Positions 32,328 to 41,727 of a stretch of DNA of 64,000 bases are shown here, one piece after another. The position numbers and the translations under genes were made by a program. The notes under the pieces were generated by a model that saw only the letters and a list, made by a program, of their open reading frames with translations, had not been told where the DNA came from and made no database searches. Source of the stretch: E44-bin32 sp034430595. GTDB taxonomy: Bacteria > Chloroflexota > Anaerolineae > Anaerolineales > E44-bin32. Location: contig DAOUEL010000097.1 in the NCBI GenBank assembly GCA_034430595.1, forward strand, positions 9,574-73,573. Reading direction: 5' to 3'. Position 1 is the stretch's first letter. Each line of letters starts with the position of its first letter.

Positions 32328-33899
32328 ATGGAAAGCCATTTGTATGCGGTAGAGATGAAAAGCATCACCAAGGAATTTCCGGGGGTGCTCGCCAATCAGG
32401 ACGTTGATTTCAACCTGCAAAAGGGTGAAATCCATGCTTTGCTCGGTGAAAACGGCGCCGGCAAGAGCACGCTGATGAACATCCTTACCGGGCTGTACCG
32501 GCCTGAGCGGGGGACGATCCTGGTCAACGGCGAGGTGGTTGAATTTCGCTCACCGCGGGATGCCATCAATCACGGGATCGGAATGGTCCATCAGCATTTC
32601 ATGCTCGTCCCAACCCAGTCTGTTACTGAGAATGTTCTGCTTGGATTGGATGAGCCGCGCTTTAAACTGAACTTATCCCATTATCATCAGGTAATTTCCG
32701 ACCTCGGAGAACAATACGGCCTGCACGTGGATCCACGCGCCAAGATCTGGCAGCTTTCGGTTGGCGAACAGCAGCGGGTGGAGATCCTGAAAGTCCTCTA
32801 CCGGGGTGCGACGGTGCTTGTGTTGGATGAACCGACCGCCGTCCTGGCTCCGCAGGAGATCGACGAACTCTTTCATACCCTGCGCTCGATGACGAAGGAG
32901 GGCAAATCGATCATCTTCATCAGCCATAAGCTGGATGAAGTCATGGCGATTGCCGATCGCATCACGGTCTTGCGCAAAGGCAAGGTCAGCGCAGCCGGAC
33001 TGGAAACTTCAACCACGAACAAGCAGGAGCTTGCAAACATGATGGTCGGGCGGGAGGTTCTTTTCCGCCTCGAGAAGGTGGAGCAGGAACCAGGCGAAGT
33101 TGTGCTCGGGATCGAGGATTTGCAGGCCGAAAATGATAAAGGACTGCCGGCACTGCGCGGAATCTCGCTCGAGGTCCGGGCCGGAGAGATCGTAGGCCTG
33201 GCGGGGGTAGCAGGCAACGGGCAGCGCGAACTGGCCGACGTGATCACTGGCTTGAGACCGGCGACGGGTGGATGCGTTCGGGTGTATGGCCAGGTCCTGG
33301 TCGGCGAGGGCTGTCAGGAACCGCGCGGGAGCAATATGGTCCGGACGATCATCGATGCTGGTGTTTCGCACATCCCCGAGGATCGAACGCATGTTGGTTC
33401 TTCTCCCAACTTGAGCCTGACCGACAATGCAATTATGAAGGGCTACCGCCAGGCGCCGATTGCACGTGGCTGGTCGATCGATCATTCGACAGCGAGGGAA
33501 TATACGCAGGGTTTGAAGTCGGCTTACGACATCATGGCCCCGACGGTCGATACATTGGCTCGCCTGCTTTCAGGAGGCAATTTGCAGCGCCTGATCCTGG
33601 CGCGCGAGATTTCGAGCGAACCGCGGTTGATGATTGCCATGCAGCCCACGCGTGGGCTCGACGTGGGCGCGATCGAAGGCGTTCAGCGGCTGCTGCTTGA
33701 ACAGCGGGCGAACGGTGCCGCGATCCTGCTTGTTTCTGAGGAGCTGGAAGAACTCATTTCGCTGTCCGACCGGATCTACGTCATCTATGAAGGCCGGATC
33801 ATGGGTGAGACACGCAAAGCCGATCCCGGCATGCTTGGCCAGATGATGACCGGAACCAGACTGGAAGATATCGCATCCAACCACGAGGTGCGGCCATGA
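32328..33899 (+). CDS. Nucleoside-type ABC transporter ATP-binding protein (double NBD)
   Basis: A 523-residue ATPase with two nucleotide-binding domains, the type paired with BMP proteins and RbsA relatives. The first domain has the Walker A run LLGENGAGKSTLMNILTGLYRP, HQHFMLVPTQSVTENVLLG, the signature LSVGEQQRVEILK and VLVLDEPTAVLAP. The second domain has GLAGVAGNGQRELADVITG, in which the Walker A Lys is absent, plus PEDRTHVG and LSGGNLQRLILAREI. A degenerate second site is normal in this family. It overlaps the first permease by 4 bases. Confidence 0.9.
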   Translation: MESHLYAVEMKSITKEFPGVLANQDVDFNLQKGEIHALLGENGAGKSTLMNILTGLYRPERGTILVNGEVVEFRSPRDAINHGIGMVHQHFMLVPTQSVTENVLLGLDEPRFKLNLSHYHQVISDLGEQYGLHVDPRAKIWQLSVGEQQRVEILKVLYRGATVLVLDEPTAVLAPQEIDELFHTLRSMTKEGKSIIFISHKLDEVMAIADRITVLRKGKVSAAGLETSTTNKQELANMMVGREVLFRLEKVEQEPGEVVLGIEDLQAENDKGLPALRGISLEVRAGEIVGLAGVAGNGQRELADVITGLRPATGGCVRVYGQVLVGEGCQEPRGSNMVRTIIDAGVSHIPEDRTHVGSSPNLSLTDNAIMKGYRQAPIARGWSIDHSTAREYTQGLKSAYDIMAPTVDTLARLLSGGNLQRLILAREISSEPRLMIAMQPTRGLDVGAIEGVQRLLLEQRANGAAILLVSEELEELISLSDRIYVIYEGRIMGETRKADPGMLGQMMTGTRLEDIASNHEVRP

Positions 33900-35023
33900 G
33901 CCTGGTCGGAACAAGCCGTTCGAAATTCAAGTTCCCATACCGTTTTCGGGTCGAACCACGCCTGAAGCAGCCCGGATGGCTTTCAGCAGTGATCTCACTC
34001 GGCGCGGTGGTGCTGGCGCTGATTATTGGTGGAGTGATCCTGCTCATCGTCGGTGGCAACCCCCTGCGGGCTTACGGCTTTATGGCCAAGGCTGCCTTCG
34101 GCGATCTCGGTGTGATCTCAGACACGCTGACGAAAGCAACCCCGCTGATCCTGGTCTCCCTTGCCGCCGTGATTGCCTTCCGCATGCGGCTTTGGAACAT
34201 CGGAGCGGAAGGTCAGTTTTTCATCGGTGCTTTCGGAGCAAGCGCCGTGGTGCTGACCCCACTCCTGCCGCCCACGACTTCACCCTGGCTGATGATTCCA
34301 GCCATGGTGATCGCCGGGATGGTAACCGGGGCGATATGGGGCTTTATCCCCGGCTTTCTCAAAGCTCGCCTGAATGTGAACGAGATCATCACAACGCTGA
34401 TGATGAACTATATTGCAGTTGCATGGAACAACTTCTTTATTTTTGCCGTGTGGTCGGAAGGCGGGTTCCAGATGACCCCGCAGTTTCCAAAATCAGCCTG
34501 GCTGCCGCGCCTGACAGACCTGTCATCCCAGATACCGGCCTTCCGAGGGCTCACGACACATCTCGGGCTGGTTTTCGGTTTGATTGCGGCGGTTGTTGTG
34601 TGGTGGATCCTCTATCGCAGCCGCTGGGGATATGAGATTCGTCTCATCGGTGACAACCCGCGTGCGGCGCGCTATGCGGGAATAAATATCGTGCGCAATA
34701 CCGTGCTGGTGATGATGCTTTCGGGTGCGCTGGCAGGTTTGGCCGGCATGGCAGAAATCTCGGGTGTCGTCCACCGGCTGCAGGGAGCGATCTCACCTGG
34801 TTATGGTTTCACCGGCATCATTATCGCCTGGCTGTCGAAGCTCAATCCGCTGCTGGTCGTCCCGATTTCAGTGCTCTTCGGAGGGCTCATACTTGCCGGG
34901 CGTGAGATTCAGCCCTCAGGCTTGCCCATGCTGATCCAGGGCATCATCCTGGTCTGCCTTATCGCCAGCGACTTTCTGCTCCGCTATCGGGTGAGACTGA
35001 CCTCGCGGGTTGAGGAGTCCTAG
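33896..35023 (+). CDS. Nucleoside-type ABC transporter permease 1
   Basis: A 375-residue permease of the BPD_transp_2 family. It has an early span (LGAVVLALIIGGVILLIVGG), KATPLILVSLAAVIAFRMRLWNIGAEGQF, NVNEIITTLMMNYIA and GDNPRAARYAGINIVRNTV, and late spans including GLILAGREIQPSGLPM. These match the larger permease of BMP-type nucleoside importers (NupP-like). It overlaps the ATPase gene (ATGA) and ends 2 bases before the second permease. Confidence 0.9.
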   Translation: MSLVGTSRSKFKFPYRFRVEPRLKQPGWLSAVISLGAVVLALIIGGVILLIVGGNPLRAYGFMAKAAFGDLGVISDTLTKATPLILVSLAAVIAFRMRLWNIGAEGQFFIGAFGASAVVLTPLLPPTTSPWLMIPAMVIAGMVTGAIWGFIPGFLKARLNVNEIITTLMMNYIAVAWNNFFIFAVWSEGGFQMTPQFPKSAWLPRLTDLSSQIPAFRGLTTHLGLVFGLIAAVVVWWILYRSRWGYEIRLIGDNPRAARYAGINIVRNTVLVMMLSGALAGLAGMAEISGVVHRLQGAISPGYGFTGIIIAWLSKLNPLLVVPISVLFGGLILAGREIQPSGLPMLIQGIILVCLIASDFLLRYRVRLTSRVEES

Positions 35024-35025
35024 TT

Positions 35026-35994
35026 ATGGACGCCATCATCATTCTTCAGGCCGGAGTCGCCTCGGGCACTGTGCTCTTGTTCGCCACGCTGGGAGAGATC
35101 CTGGCCGAGCGTTCCGGAATTCTCAACCTCGGACTGGAAGGCATGATGTTAATCGGGGCGATGGCTGCCTTCAGCACTGCCCTTTCCACCGGCAGCCCAT
35201 GGCTGGGAGTTCTGATGGCGATGCTGATCGCAGGATTGCTCAGCCAGGTTCACGCGCTAATCAGCATCCAATTCCAGGCCGATCAGGTGGTAAGCGGCCT
35301 GGCGCTCACCTTTCTCGGCACCGGGTTGAGCCTGGTTTTCGGAGAAGGATTGAGCAAGGCCGGCGCGATTTCACTCCTGCCGTCGTTCTCCATTCCGGGC
35401 CTGGTCTCGATCCCGGTCCTGGGGCCAATCCTGTTCCAGGATCAGAGCATCATGGTTTACCTGGGTTACTTGATGATCCCGCTCGTCTGGTACTACATCA
35501 ACCGAACACGCCCCGGAATGCACCTGCGAGCCGTTGGGGAATTTCCCGCCGCGGCGGATGCGCTCGGGATTAACGTTGCCCGCCTGCGCTACTTCTACGT
35601 CTTCGTCGGAGGGATGTTCGCTGGACTGGCCGGGGCGACGATCAGCCTGGCAGTCTCCCCGGGTTGGTTCAGCCAGCTGACTACCTCCGGGCAGGGATGG
35701 ATCGCGATCGGGTTGGTGATTTTCGCCCAATGGGATCCGATTCGTGCTGCAGGTGGGTCGTATGCCTTCGGGGCACTACGGCGGTTGATCTTGGATATTC
35801 AAGGACCTACGAAGCTGTTTGGGCTTCGGAACCCCTTTTACTTCAACCCGTATTGGGGCTTTTTCCTGCAAATGCTGCCGTACGCATTCACGATCATCGT
35901 GCTTATCATCGGCTCACGGGAGGCTATCCGCAAACGGCTGGGCGCACCAGCCGCCCTGGGACTGCCCTATATCCGTGGAGAGCGAGGGCTGTAG
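35026..35994 (+). CDS. Nucleoside-type ABC transporter permease 2
   Basis: A 322-residue permease of the BPD_transp_2 family, the shorter partner (NupQ-like). It has LFATLGEILAERSGILNLGLEGMMLIGAMAAF, the usual cytoplasmic coupling stretch. QADQVVSGLALTFLGTGLS, RTRPGMHLRAVGEFPAAADALGINVARLRY and GQGWIAIGLVIFAQWDP follow. With the binding protein, ATPase and permease 1 it completes one importer, which in this context probably brings in purine nucleosides or bases. Confidence 0.9.
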   Translation: MDAIIILQAGVASGTVLLFATLGEILAERSGILNLGLEGMMLIGAMAAFSTALSTGSPWLGVLMAMLIAGLLSQVHALISIQFQADQVVSGLALTFLGTGLSLVFGEGLSKAGAISLLPSFSIPGLVSIPVLGPILFQDQSIMVYLGYLMIPLVWYYINRTRPGMHLRAVGEFPAAADALGINVARLRYFYVFVGGMFAGLAGATISLAVSPGWFSQLTTSGQGWIAIGLVIFAQWDPIRAAGGSYAFGALRRLILDIQGPTKLFGLRNPFYFNPYWGFFLQMLPYAFTIIVLIIGSREAIRKRLGAPAALGLPYIRGERGL

Positions 35995-35995
35995 C

Positions 35996-37258
35996 TTGAG
36001 CGCGTTCAGCGGATACGCCTGCTCGATTTGTGGGAAGCGTTACACACCGCAGGAGGTTACCTACACCTGCCCGGACGATGGCGGCAACCTGAATGTGCTC
36101 CTCGATTGGGAGCAGATCAAGGCTGATTGGTCACCGGCGCAAATCGCGAAATCAAGAGATTGGTCAATCTGGCGTTATCTCCCCCTGCTGCCGGTGGGCG
36201 ATCCGGGGTGCTGGGGCACGCCGCTCCGGTCCGTAGGGTGGACACCGATTTACGATGCGGCGTCGCTTGCGGCAGAGGTCGGGGTTAGGATACTGTGGTT
36301 GAAGGATGACGGCCGTAATCCGACCGCTTCCTTCAAGGATCGCGCCAGCGCTGTCGCGGTAGCTCGAGCGCGTGAAATTGGAGCGCAGGTCGTGATCACT
36401 GCCTCCACCGGTAATGCCGGCGCAGCGCTGGCGGGTATGGCGGCCGCTGCCGGCGTGCAAGCGATCATCCTCGCCCCGAAAAGTGCCCCCCCGGCTAAGA
36501 TCGCCCAGCTGCTGATCTTCGGCGCCCGGGTGATTCTGGTCGATGGTACTTACGATGATGCCTTCGATCTCAGCTTATCAGCTGCAGCGGAGTTCGATTG
36601 GTACTGCCGCAACACGGGCTACAACCCGTTTACCGCCGAAGGCAAGAAAACCGCCGCTTTCGAGATTGCCGAGCAGCTCTCGAATGCAGAGCGGGTCGAT
36701 CGCTGGCATGTGCCGGATGCGGTCCTGGTCTCCGTCGGAGATGGCAACATCATCTCTGGAATACATAAGGGCTTTAAGGATTTATACGAACTCGGGTGGA
36801 TCGAGCGCGTCCCACGCATTTTCGGGATTCAATCGACCGGGTCTGCTGCGATCACAAATGCCTACCGGGCTGGCACGGAGCAGATCGAACCGGTGCAGGC
36901 TGATACGCTGGCCGACAGCATCTCGGTCGACCGGCCACGCGATGGGGTGCGGGCGCTGCGGGCTGCGACCGAGACCGGTGGAGCCTACCTGGCGGTGCCA
37001 GATGATTCGATTCTCGATGCCATTGCAGAGCTGGGAAGCCGGGTCGGGCTTTTCGCCGAACCAGCCGGCGCCACCCCGTATGCTGGACTGAAGGCGGCCT
37101 GCGAGGCGGGTCTCCTGGGAGCGAACGATGAGGTGCTGGTGGTGATCACGGGCAGCGGACTGAAGGATGTCCGGGCTGCCATGCAGGCTGCTGGTGAAGC
37201 GAGCGTGATCGAGCCCACGCTTGATGCTCTGCGCATTGAACTGGAAAAGAAGGCGTAG
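35996..37258 (+). CDS. Threonine synthase-like PLP enzyme (fold II)
   Basis: A 420-residue PLP enzyme starting at a TTG just after the permease stop. A small N-terminal zinc-ribbon-like part has YACSICGKRY and YTCPDDGG. The PLP Lys is in NPTASFKDRASAVA, and the phosphate loop is TASTGNAGAALAG. LVSVGDGNIISGIHKGFKDL and FAEPAGATPYAGL follow. These match ThrC (O-phosphohomoserine to threonine). No thrA or thrB lies near, so in this island it may act as an ammonia-lyase on a product of ureide cleavage, standing in for YgeX. That role is inferred. Confidence 0.75.
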   Translation: MSAFSGYACSICGKRYTPQEVTYTCPDDGGNLNVLLDWEQIKADWSPAQIAKSRDWSIWRYLPLLPVGDPGCWGTPLRSVGWTPIYDAASLAAEVGVRILWLKDDGRNPTASFKDRASAVAVARAREIGAQVVITASTGNAGAALAGMAAAAGVQAIILAPKSAPPAKIAQLLIFGARVILVDGTYDDAFDLSLSAAAEFDWYCRNTGYNPFTAEGKKTAAFEIAEQLSNAERVDRWHVPDAVLVSVGDGNIISGIHKGFKDLYELGWIERVPRIFGIQSTGSAAITNAYRAGTEQIEPVQADTLADSISVDRPRDGVRALRAATETGGAYLAVPDDSILDAIAELGSRVGLFAEPAGATPYAGLKAACEAGLLGANDEVLVVITGSGLKDVRAAMQAAGEASVIEPTLDALRIELEKKA

Positions 37259-37268
37259 GAGACACCCT

Positions 37269-38252
37269 ATGGCCGAACAGGCCGTGAAATACACTATCGC
37301 TGTACCGGTCTTCAATGAAATTGACTCGCTGCCCGAGCTGTATCACCGCATCACCGCAGTGATGAATGACCTGGGCGAACCATGGGAGCTGATCTTGATC
37401 GACGATGGATCAACCGACGGTTCGCGTGAGTGGATTGCATCAAAGGCGGTTGAAGACCAGCACGTGAGACCGGTCATTTTCGCTCGCAACTTCGGCCATC
37501 AGATCGGGGTCACAGCCGGCCTCGACTTCAGCCGCGGCCAGGCTGTGGTCATCATGGATGCGGACCTGCAGGACCCGCCGGAGGTCATCCCGGATCTCGT
37601 TGAACGCTGGCAGCAGGGTTATGAAGTCGTCTACGCGATACGGGCCGAGCGGGAAGGGGAGACTTTTTTCAAGCGTCTAACGGCGGCGCTCTTCTACCGG
37701 CTGATCAACCGAATTACAGATGTAGACATTCCCGTGGACACCGGTGACTTTCGGCTGATGGATCGCGCCGTGGTGGAGGCGCTTTCCAGCATGCGGGAAC
37801 AGCACCGCTTCCCGCGCGCGATGGTGGCTTGGGTGGGGTTCAAGCAGATCGGCGTCCCCTACCGCCGGGCAGCGCGCTTTGCGGGCGAGACGAAATATCC
37901 TTTCCGCAAGATGCTCAGGCTGGCGTTGAATGCCATCACGGGTTTTTCGTACTTCCCATTGCAGATTGCAACTTACCTGGGCTTTGTCAGTGCCGGGTTG
38001 AGCATCCTGGGGATCCCCGTGGTTGCGGTCCTCAGGTTGGTGGGCAACCAGGCGTTTTTCGGCCAGGCCAGCACGCTAATCGCTGTGCTCTTTCTTGGTG
38101 GTGTTCAACTGATTTCGCTCGGCATCCTGGGAGAGTACATCGGCCGCATTTATGACGAAGCCAAAGGCCGGCCACTTTATATCGTTCGAGATATGCAGCG
38201 TGAGCACGACAAGACAAATTCGAAAAATGAAGGAGAGCAGGAGAGCTCATGA
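37269..38252 (+). CDS. GT2-family membrane glycosyltransferase (DPM1/GtrB-like)
   Basis: A 327-residue transferase that would load a sugar onto a polyprenyl phosphate. The catalytic domain has YTIAVPVFNEIDSLPELYHRI, LILIDDGSTDGSREWI, NFGHQIGVTAGLDFSRGQAVVIMDADLQDPPE cut at its DAD metal site, and DFRLMDR. Two membrane spans lie near residues 240-300 (LQIATYLGFVSAGLSILGIPVV, then LIAVLFLGGVQLISLGILGEYIGR). I chose the ATG at 37269 with GGAG 10 bases before. It has no clear tie to purine breakdown but is tightly packed between the two PLP enzyme genes. Confidence 0.85.
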   Translation: MAEQAVKYTIAVPVFNEIDSLPELYHRITAVMNDLGEPWELILIDDGSTDGSREWIASKAVEDQHVRPVIFARNFGHQIGVTAGLDFSRGQAVVIMDADLQDPPEVIPDLVERWQQGYEVVYAIRAEREGETFFKRLTAALFYRLINRITDVDIPVDTGDFRLMDRAVVEALSSMREQHRFPRAMVAWVGFKQIGVPYRRAARFAGETKYPFRKMLRLALNAITGFSYFPLQIATYLGFVSAGLSILGIPVVAVLRLVGNQAFFGQASTLIAVLFLGGVQLISLGILGEYIGRIYDEAKGRPLYIVRDMQREHDKTNSKNEGEQESS

Positions 38253-39706
38253 TCGATCTTTCAATCTATGAAGACCGCCTCGAACGCGCGGTCCAGCGAG
38301 CGCGCGAGCGGAACATTATCATTCCGACCTTTGCTCAGATGAAAGACCCCGGCTTGGTCCCAGATTCGATCAAGACCGAGCTGGGAACGCTTGGCTTGTG
38401 GGATGTCGAGCCGCGCAATCTATTTCGAATCACGTGGAAGAATGAGCCGGTCTCGAAGGGTGGGGGCTTCGGGGGCGTGAACTATATCGAGTTTCCCAGC
38501 TCTCTGACCGGGGTTGATGCCCGGATCATTGCCCTGGTTGGCAAGTGGTTCCCAACCGGTGCGCATAAGGTAGGCGCAGCCTTTGGCTGCCTCGTCCCGC
38601 GCCTGGTCACGGGTCAATTCGATCCCACAACGCAGAAGGCCGTCTGGCCTTCGACCGGCAACTACTGCCGTGGCGGAGCCTACGATTCGGCCCTGCTCGC
38701 GTGCGATTCGATTGCCATCCTTCCGGAAGGGATGAGCAAGGAACGCTTCGAATGGCTGTCAAAGGTCGCCGGGGAGGTGATCAAGACACCGGGCAGCGAA
38801 TCGAATGTGAAGGAGATCTTCGATAAGTGCTGGGAATTGCGCGCCTCGGGCGAAGACCTGATGATCTTTAACCAATTCGAGGAGTTCGGCAATTACCTCT
38901 GGCATTACGAGATCACCGGGCACGCGATGCAGGAGGTGCTTGAGAAGGAGCTCGGACCGGGTGACACCTACGCCGGTTTGACGCTTACAACCGGTTCAGC
39001 CGGCACGATCGGTTGTGGTGATTACCTGAAGCAGCTCTACCCTGGTTCGCACGTCGCCGCAGGAGAGGCCTGGCAGTGCCCAACCCTGCTCGAAAATGGA
39101 TTTGGTGCGCATCGTATCGAGGGCATCGGTGATAAGCATGTGCCCTGGATCCATAACATGCGCAGCACGGACATGGTGATTGCCCTCGACGACAATGTGA
39201 TCGTGAATGTATCACGCCTGTTCAATGAGCCGGCCGGGCGGAAATACCTCAGCTCGCAGGGTGTCCCAGAGGCGCTGCTTTCCAGGCTCGATCTGGCCGG
39301 CTTTTCGAGCATCGCCAACCTGTCGATGGCGATCAAGTTCGCGAAGTACTACGAACTCGACTCGCAGGATGTTGTCCTGACTGTCTTTACCGACTCGATG
39401 GAACTTTACCAGAGCCGGCTGGATGAAATGCATGAGGAATACGGCAAATACGATGAAACCCACGCCGCGGTCGATTACGCCCGCTACGTGCAGGGTTTGA
39501 CCACGGATCACATGCTGGAGTTGCGTTTCGAAGATCAGCGCCGGATCCACAATCTGAAGTACTACACATGGGTCGAGCAGCAGGGACGGACATTCGAAGA
39601 GATCCAGGACCAGTGGTATGAACGTGATTATTGGACTTCCGTTCAGAAGCAGGTCCCTGAAATCGATGCGTTGATCGACGAATTTAACCTGAAGGTTGGT
39701 CTCTAA
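38249..39706 (+). CDS. Unusual PLP-dependent fold-II enzyme (cysteine synthase/TrpB superfamily)
   Basis: A 485-residue enzyme with the tryptophan synthase beta-like fold. The Schiff-base Lys is in FPTGAHKVGAAFG near residue 103. WPSTGNYCRGGAYDSALLACDSIAILPEG follows, corresponding to the substrate loop, and TLTTGSAGTIG is the phosphate-binding glycine run. It is longer than cysteine synthase (about 310) or diaminopropionate ammonia-lyase (about 400), with extra sequence at both ends. I cannot name a characterised homologue. It lies between the glycosyltransferase (ATGA overlap) and the hydantoinase, so a lyase step on an opened ureide is likely. Confidence 0.75.
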   Translation: MIDLSIYEDRLERAVQRARERNIIIPTFAQMKDPGLVPDSIKTELGTLGLWDVEPRNLFRITWKNEPVSKGGGFGGVNYIEFPSSLTGVDARIIALVGKWFPTGAHKVGAAFGCLVPRLVTGQFDPTTQKAVWPSTGNYCRGGAYDSALLACDSIAILPEGMSKERFEWLSKVAGEVIKTPGSESNVKEIFDKCWELRASGEDLMIFNQFEEFGNYLWHYEITGHAMQEVLEKELGPGDTYAGLTLTTGSAGTIGCGDYLKQLYPGSHVAAGEAWQCPTLLENGFGAHRIEGIGDKHVPWIHNMRSTDMVIALDDNVIVNVSRLFNEPAGRKYLSSQGVPEALLSRLDLAGFSSIANLSMAIKFAKYYELDSQDVVLTVFTDSMELYQSRLDEMHEEYGKYDETHAAVDYARYVQGLTTDHMLELRFEDQRRIHNLKYYTWVEQQGRTFEEIQDQWYERDYWTSVQKQVPEIDALIDEFNLKVGL

Positions 39707-39777
39707 GCCGGCCAGGAAGGCACTGCCGGTGAAAGTTCAGCCAGGCTGGAGCGGGCATTGGATCGAAGGGGGAGGCG

Positions 39778-40215
39778 ATGGACACGATCCAAGCTGATGA
39801 TTTGGTCCTTGTAGCGATTCTGCGGGAACCGCGCGATCTCGAGATTGTCCGGGTTCTGGGTTGGTACCGCATACCGCTCGAGAGCGCACCGAAGAGCCCG
39901 CATGTCGATTGGCTGGCTTTCTACCTGCCAGGGGTGTTTGAAGAAGGACGCTGGTCGGTGCGGTATGCAGCCCGGGTGCAAGGCGTCGAGCTGGTGCGGA
40001 GGAACGAACTCCTGCGTGACGAGACGGACCACCCACGTGCCGAGGAACCTTATCTCAAGTTTCAGCTCGGCCCGTTATTCGAACTCGAGCGACCGATCCC
40101 GGCCAGGAGCTGGCGGCGGTTCACCTTCCTGTATACCACCGGGGAGCGGCTGCTGCGGGCGGGCGATCTTCGAGAACTCCGCATTCCAGCCGCGGGAGAA
40201 GGTGGGCGGTTGTGA
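39778..40215 (+). CDS. Conserved-looking hypothetical protein
   Basis: A 145-residue soluble protein that I do not recognise. It starts MDTIQADDLVLVAILREPRDLEI after GGAGG, and has WYRIPLESAPKSPHVDWLAFYLPGVF, a WSVRYAARV strand, and YLKFQLGPLFELERPI with SWRRFTFLYTTGERLL near the end. The pattern of alternating strands and a short helix looks like a compact alpha/beta domain. It sits 52 bases before the hydantoinase. No catalytic motif can be named. Confidence 0.6.
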   Translation: MDTIQADDLVLVAILREPRDLEIVRVLGWYRIPLESAPKSPHVDWLAFYLPGVFEEGRWSVRYAARVQGVELVRRNELLRDETDHPRAEEPYLKFQLGPLFELERPIPARSWRRFTFLYTTGERLLRAGDLRELRIPAAGEGGRL

Positions 40216-40266
40216 GCGGAGAGAGGACACATTGGATGTCCAGGAGCATTGTGGGAGCGAAGTGAA

Positions 40267-41688
40267 ATGCAGCGAATCCTAATCCGGGGCGGGACAGTTG
40301 TCACTGCCGATGAGGTCGCCCGGCTCGATCTTCTCATCGAAGATGAACGGATCGCTGCCCTTGGCCTCAACCTGCCGATGGAAGAGGCAGAGCTTATCGA
40401 CGCCAGCGGCAAACTGATTCTGCCGGGTGGTGTCGACCCGCACACGCATCTCAATCTGCCGATGTTTGGCACAGTTTCCTCTGACGATCACTATACCGGC
40501 TTGAAGGCGGCCGCCTTCGGCGGAACCACGACCGTGCTGGATTTTGTGCCGCAGGGGCCGGGTCCGCTTCAGGATTCGATCGACGCCTGGCTGGCCAAGG
40601 CCAGCCCGATTGCCGCCGTAGATTTCGGCCTGCACATGAACATCACGAGGCTCAATACGGCGGTGCTCGATCAAATCGCTGATTTGCCCAGGAGCGGAAT
40701 AACAACCCTTAAAGTCTTTACTGCTTACAATGGACGTCTGAGGCTGCAGGACGGGGAGATCTTCCAGGTGATGCGCGCGGCCGCCGAGCAGGGTATGCTG
40801 ACCATGCTGCACGCGGAGAACGGCGACGTGATCGAGATCCTGACGGCCGAAGCGCTCGCTGTCGGTCATACCGAGCCGGAATGGCATGCTCGGACTCGTC
40901 CCGCCTGGGGTGCGGTGGAATCGGTCCTGCGCGGGATCGCTCTTGCCGAACAGGCCGGCGCGACTTTGTATGTCGTCCACTTGAATACGGCCGGTGGGCT
41001 GGATCAGATCCGCTATGGGCGAAAACGGGGCGTTGCGGTGATGGCCGAAACCTGCCCGCCGTACTTGTTCTTCACGCAGGACGAGCTGTGCCGGCCGGAT
41101 GGTGCCAAGTGGATCTGTTCGCCACCGATGCGTTCGGCATCTGACAATGAGGCGCTGTGGAGCGGGCTGGCGGATGGTTCGATCCAGACTCTGGGGACCG
41201 ATCACTGCCCGTTTTTCTTCGACGGCACCCAACCTATCGAATACGAAGGAGAACCCATCGCAATCCCGGGCAAGGAACTCGGAGCGGGTGATTTCACTAA
41301 GATCCCGAACGGCGTGCCCGGGGTCGGGGATCGATTACCGGTGATGTTCTCCTACGGTGTTGGGCAGGGACGCATCAGCTTGAATCAGTTTGTGGCGCTG
41401 ACCTCTACCAATCCAGCCAAAATATTCGGGTTGTACCCTAAAAAAGGATCACTCCTGCCAGGCGCTGATGCAGATATCGTCCTGTGGGATCCCGCCAAAC
41501 GCCTGACCTATGGAGTGGCACACGCCCAACACCGGACCGATTACAACCTGTACGAAGGCTGGGAGCTTGTTGGATATCCTGAGAAGGTGTTCCTGCGCGG
41601 CAAGCTGATCGTAGATGATGAAAGATGGCTTGGCGCACCGGGGATGGGGCAGTTCGTCGAACGCAGGCCGGGCGGAGAGATTCTCTAG
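40267..41688 (+). CDS. hyuA: Dihydropyrimidinase/hydantoinase (HyuA-like)
   Basis: A 473-residue cyclic amidohydrolase that opens hydantoin, dihydropyrimidine or similar ureide rings. It has LILPGGVDPHTHLNLP with the metal histidines, FGGTTTVLDFVPQ, TTLKVFTAYNG with the Lys that is carboxylated in family members, MLHAENGDVIE, VHLNTAGGLDQI and TLGTDHCPFFF with the metal Asp/His region. A hydantoinase named HyuA belongs to the anaerobic uric acid gene set. I chose the ATG at 40267 because its translation starts exactly at the family N-terminus (QRILIRGGTVV). Confidence 0.9.
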   Translation: MQRILIRGGTVVTADEVARLDLLIEDERIAALGLNLPMEEAELIDASGKLILPGGVDPHTHLNLPMFGTVSSDDHYTGLKAAAFGGTTTVLDFVPQGPGPLQDSIDAWLAKASPIAAVDFGLHMNITRLNTAVLDQIADLPRSGITTLKVFTAYNGRLRLQDGEIFQVMRAAAEQGMLTMLHAENGDVIEILTAEALAVGHTEPEWHARTRPAWGAVESVLRGIALAEQAGATLYVVHLNTAGGLDQIRYGRKRGVAVMAETCPPYLFFTQDELCRPDGAKWICSPPMRSASDNEALWSGLADGSIQTLGTDHCPFFFDGTQPIEYEGEPIAIPGKELGAGDFTKIPNGVPGVGDRLPVMFSYGVGQGRISLNQFVALTSTNPAKIFGLYPKKGSLLPGADADIVLWDPAKRLTYGVAHAQHRTDYNLYEGWELVGYPEKVFLRGKLIVDDERWLGAPGMGQFVERRPGGEIL

Positions 41689-41727
41689 CACGGTCTATTC
41701 GAAACGCGGTGGAATTAAAGGTAGGTT

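Noticed and set aside
40279..41232. A 317-codon open frame on the minus strand
   Set aside because: It is fully antisense to the hydantoinase gene and has no recognisable motif or ribosome site.
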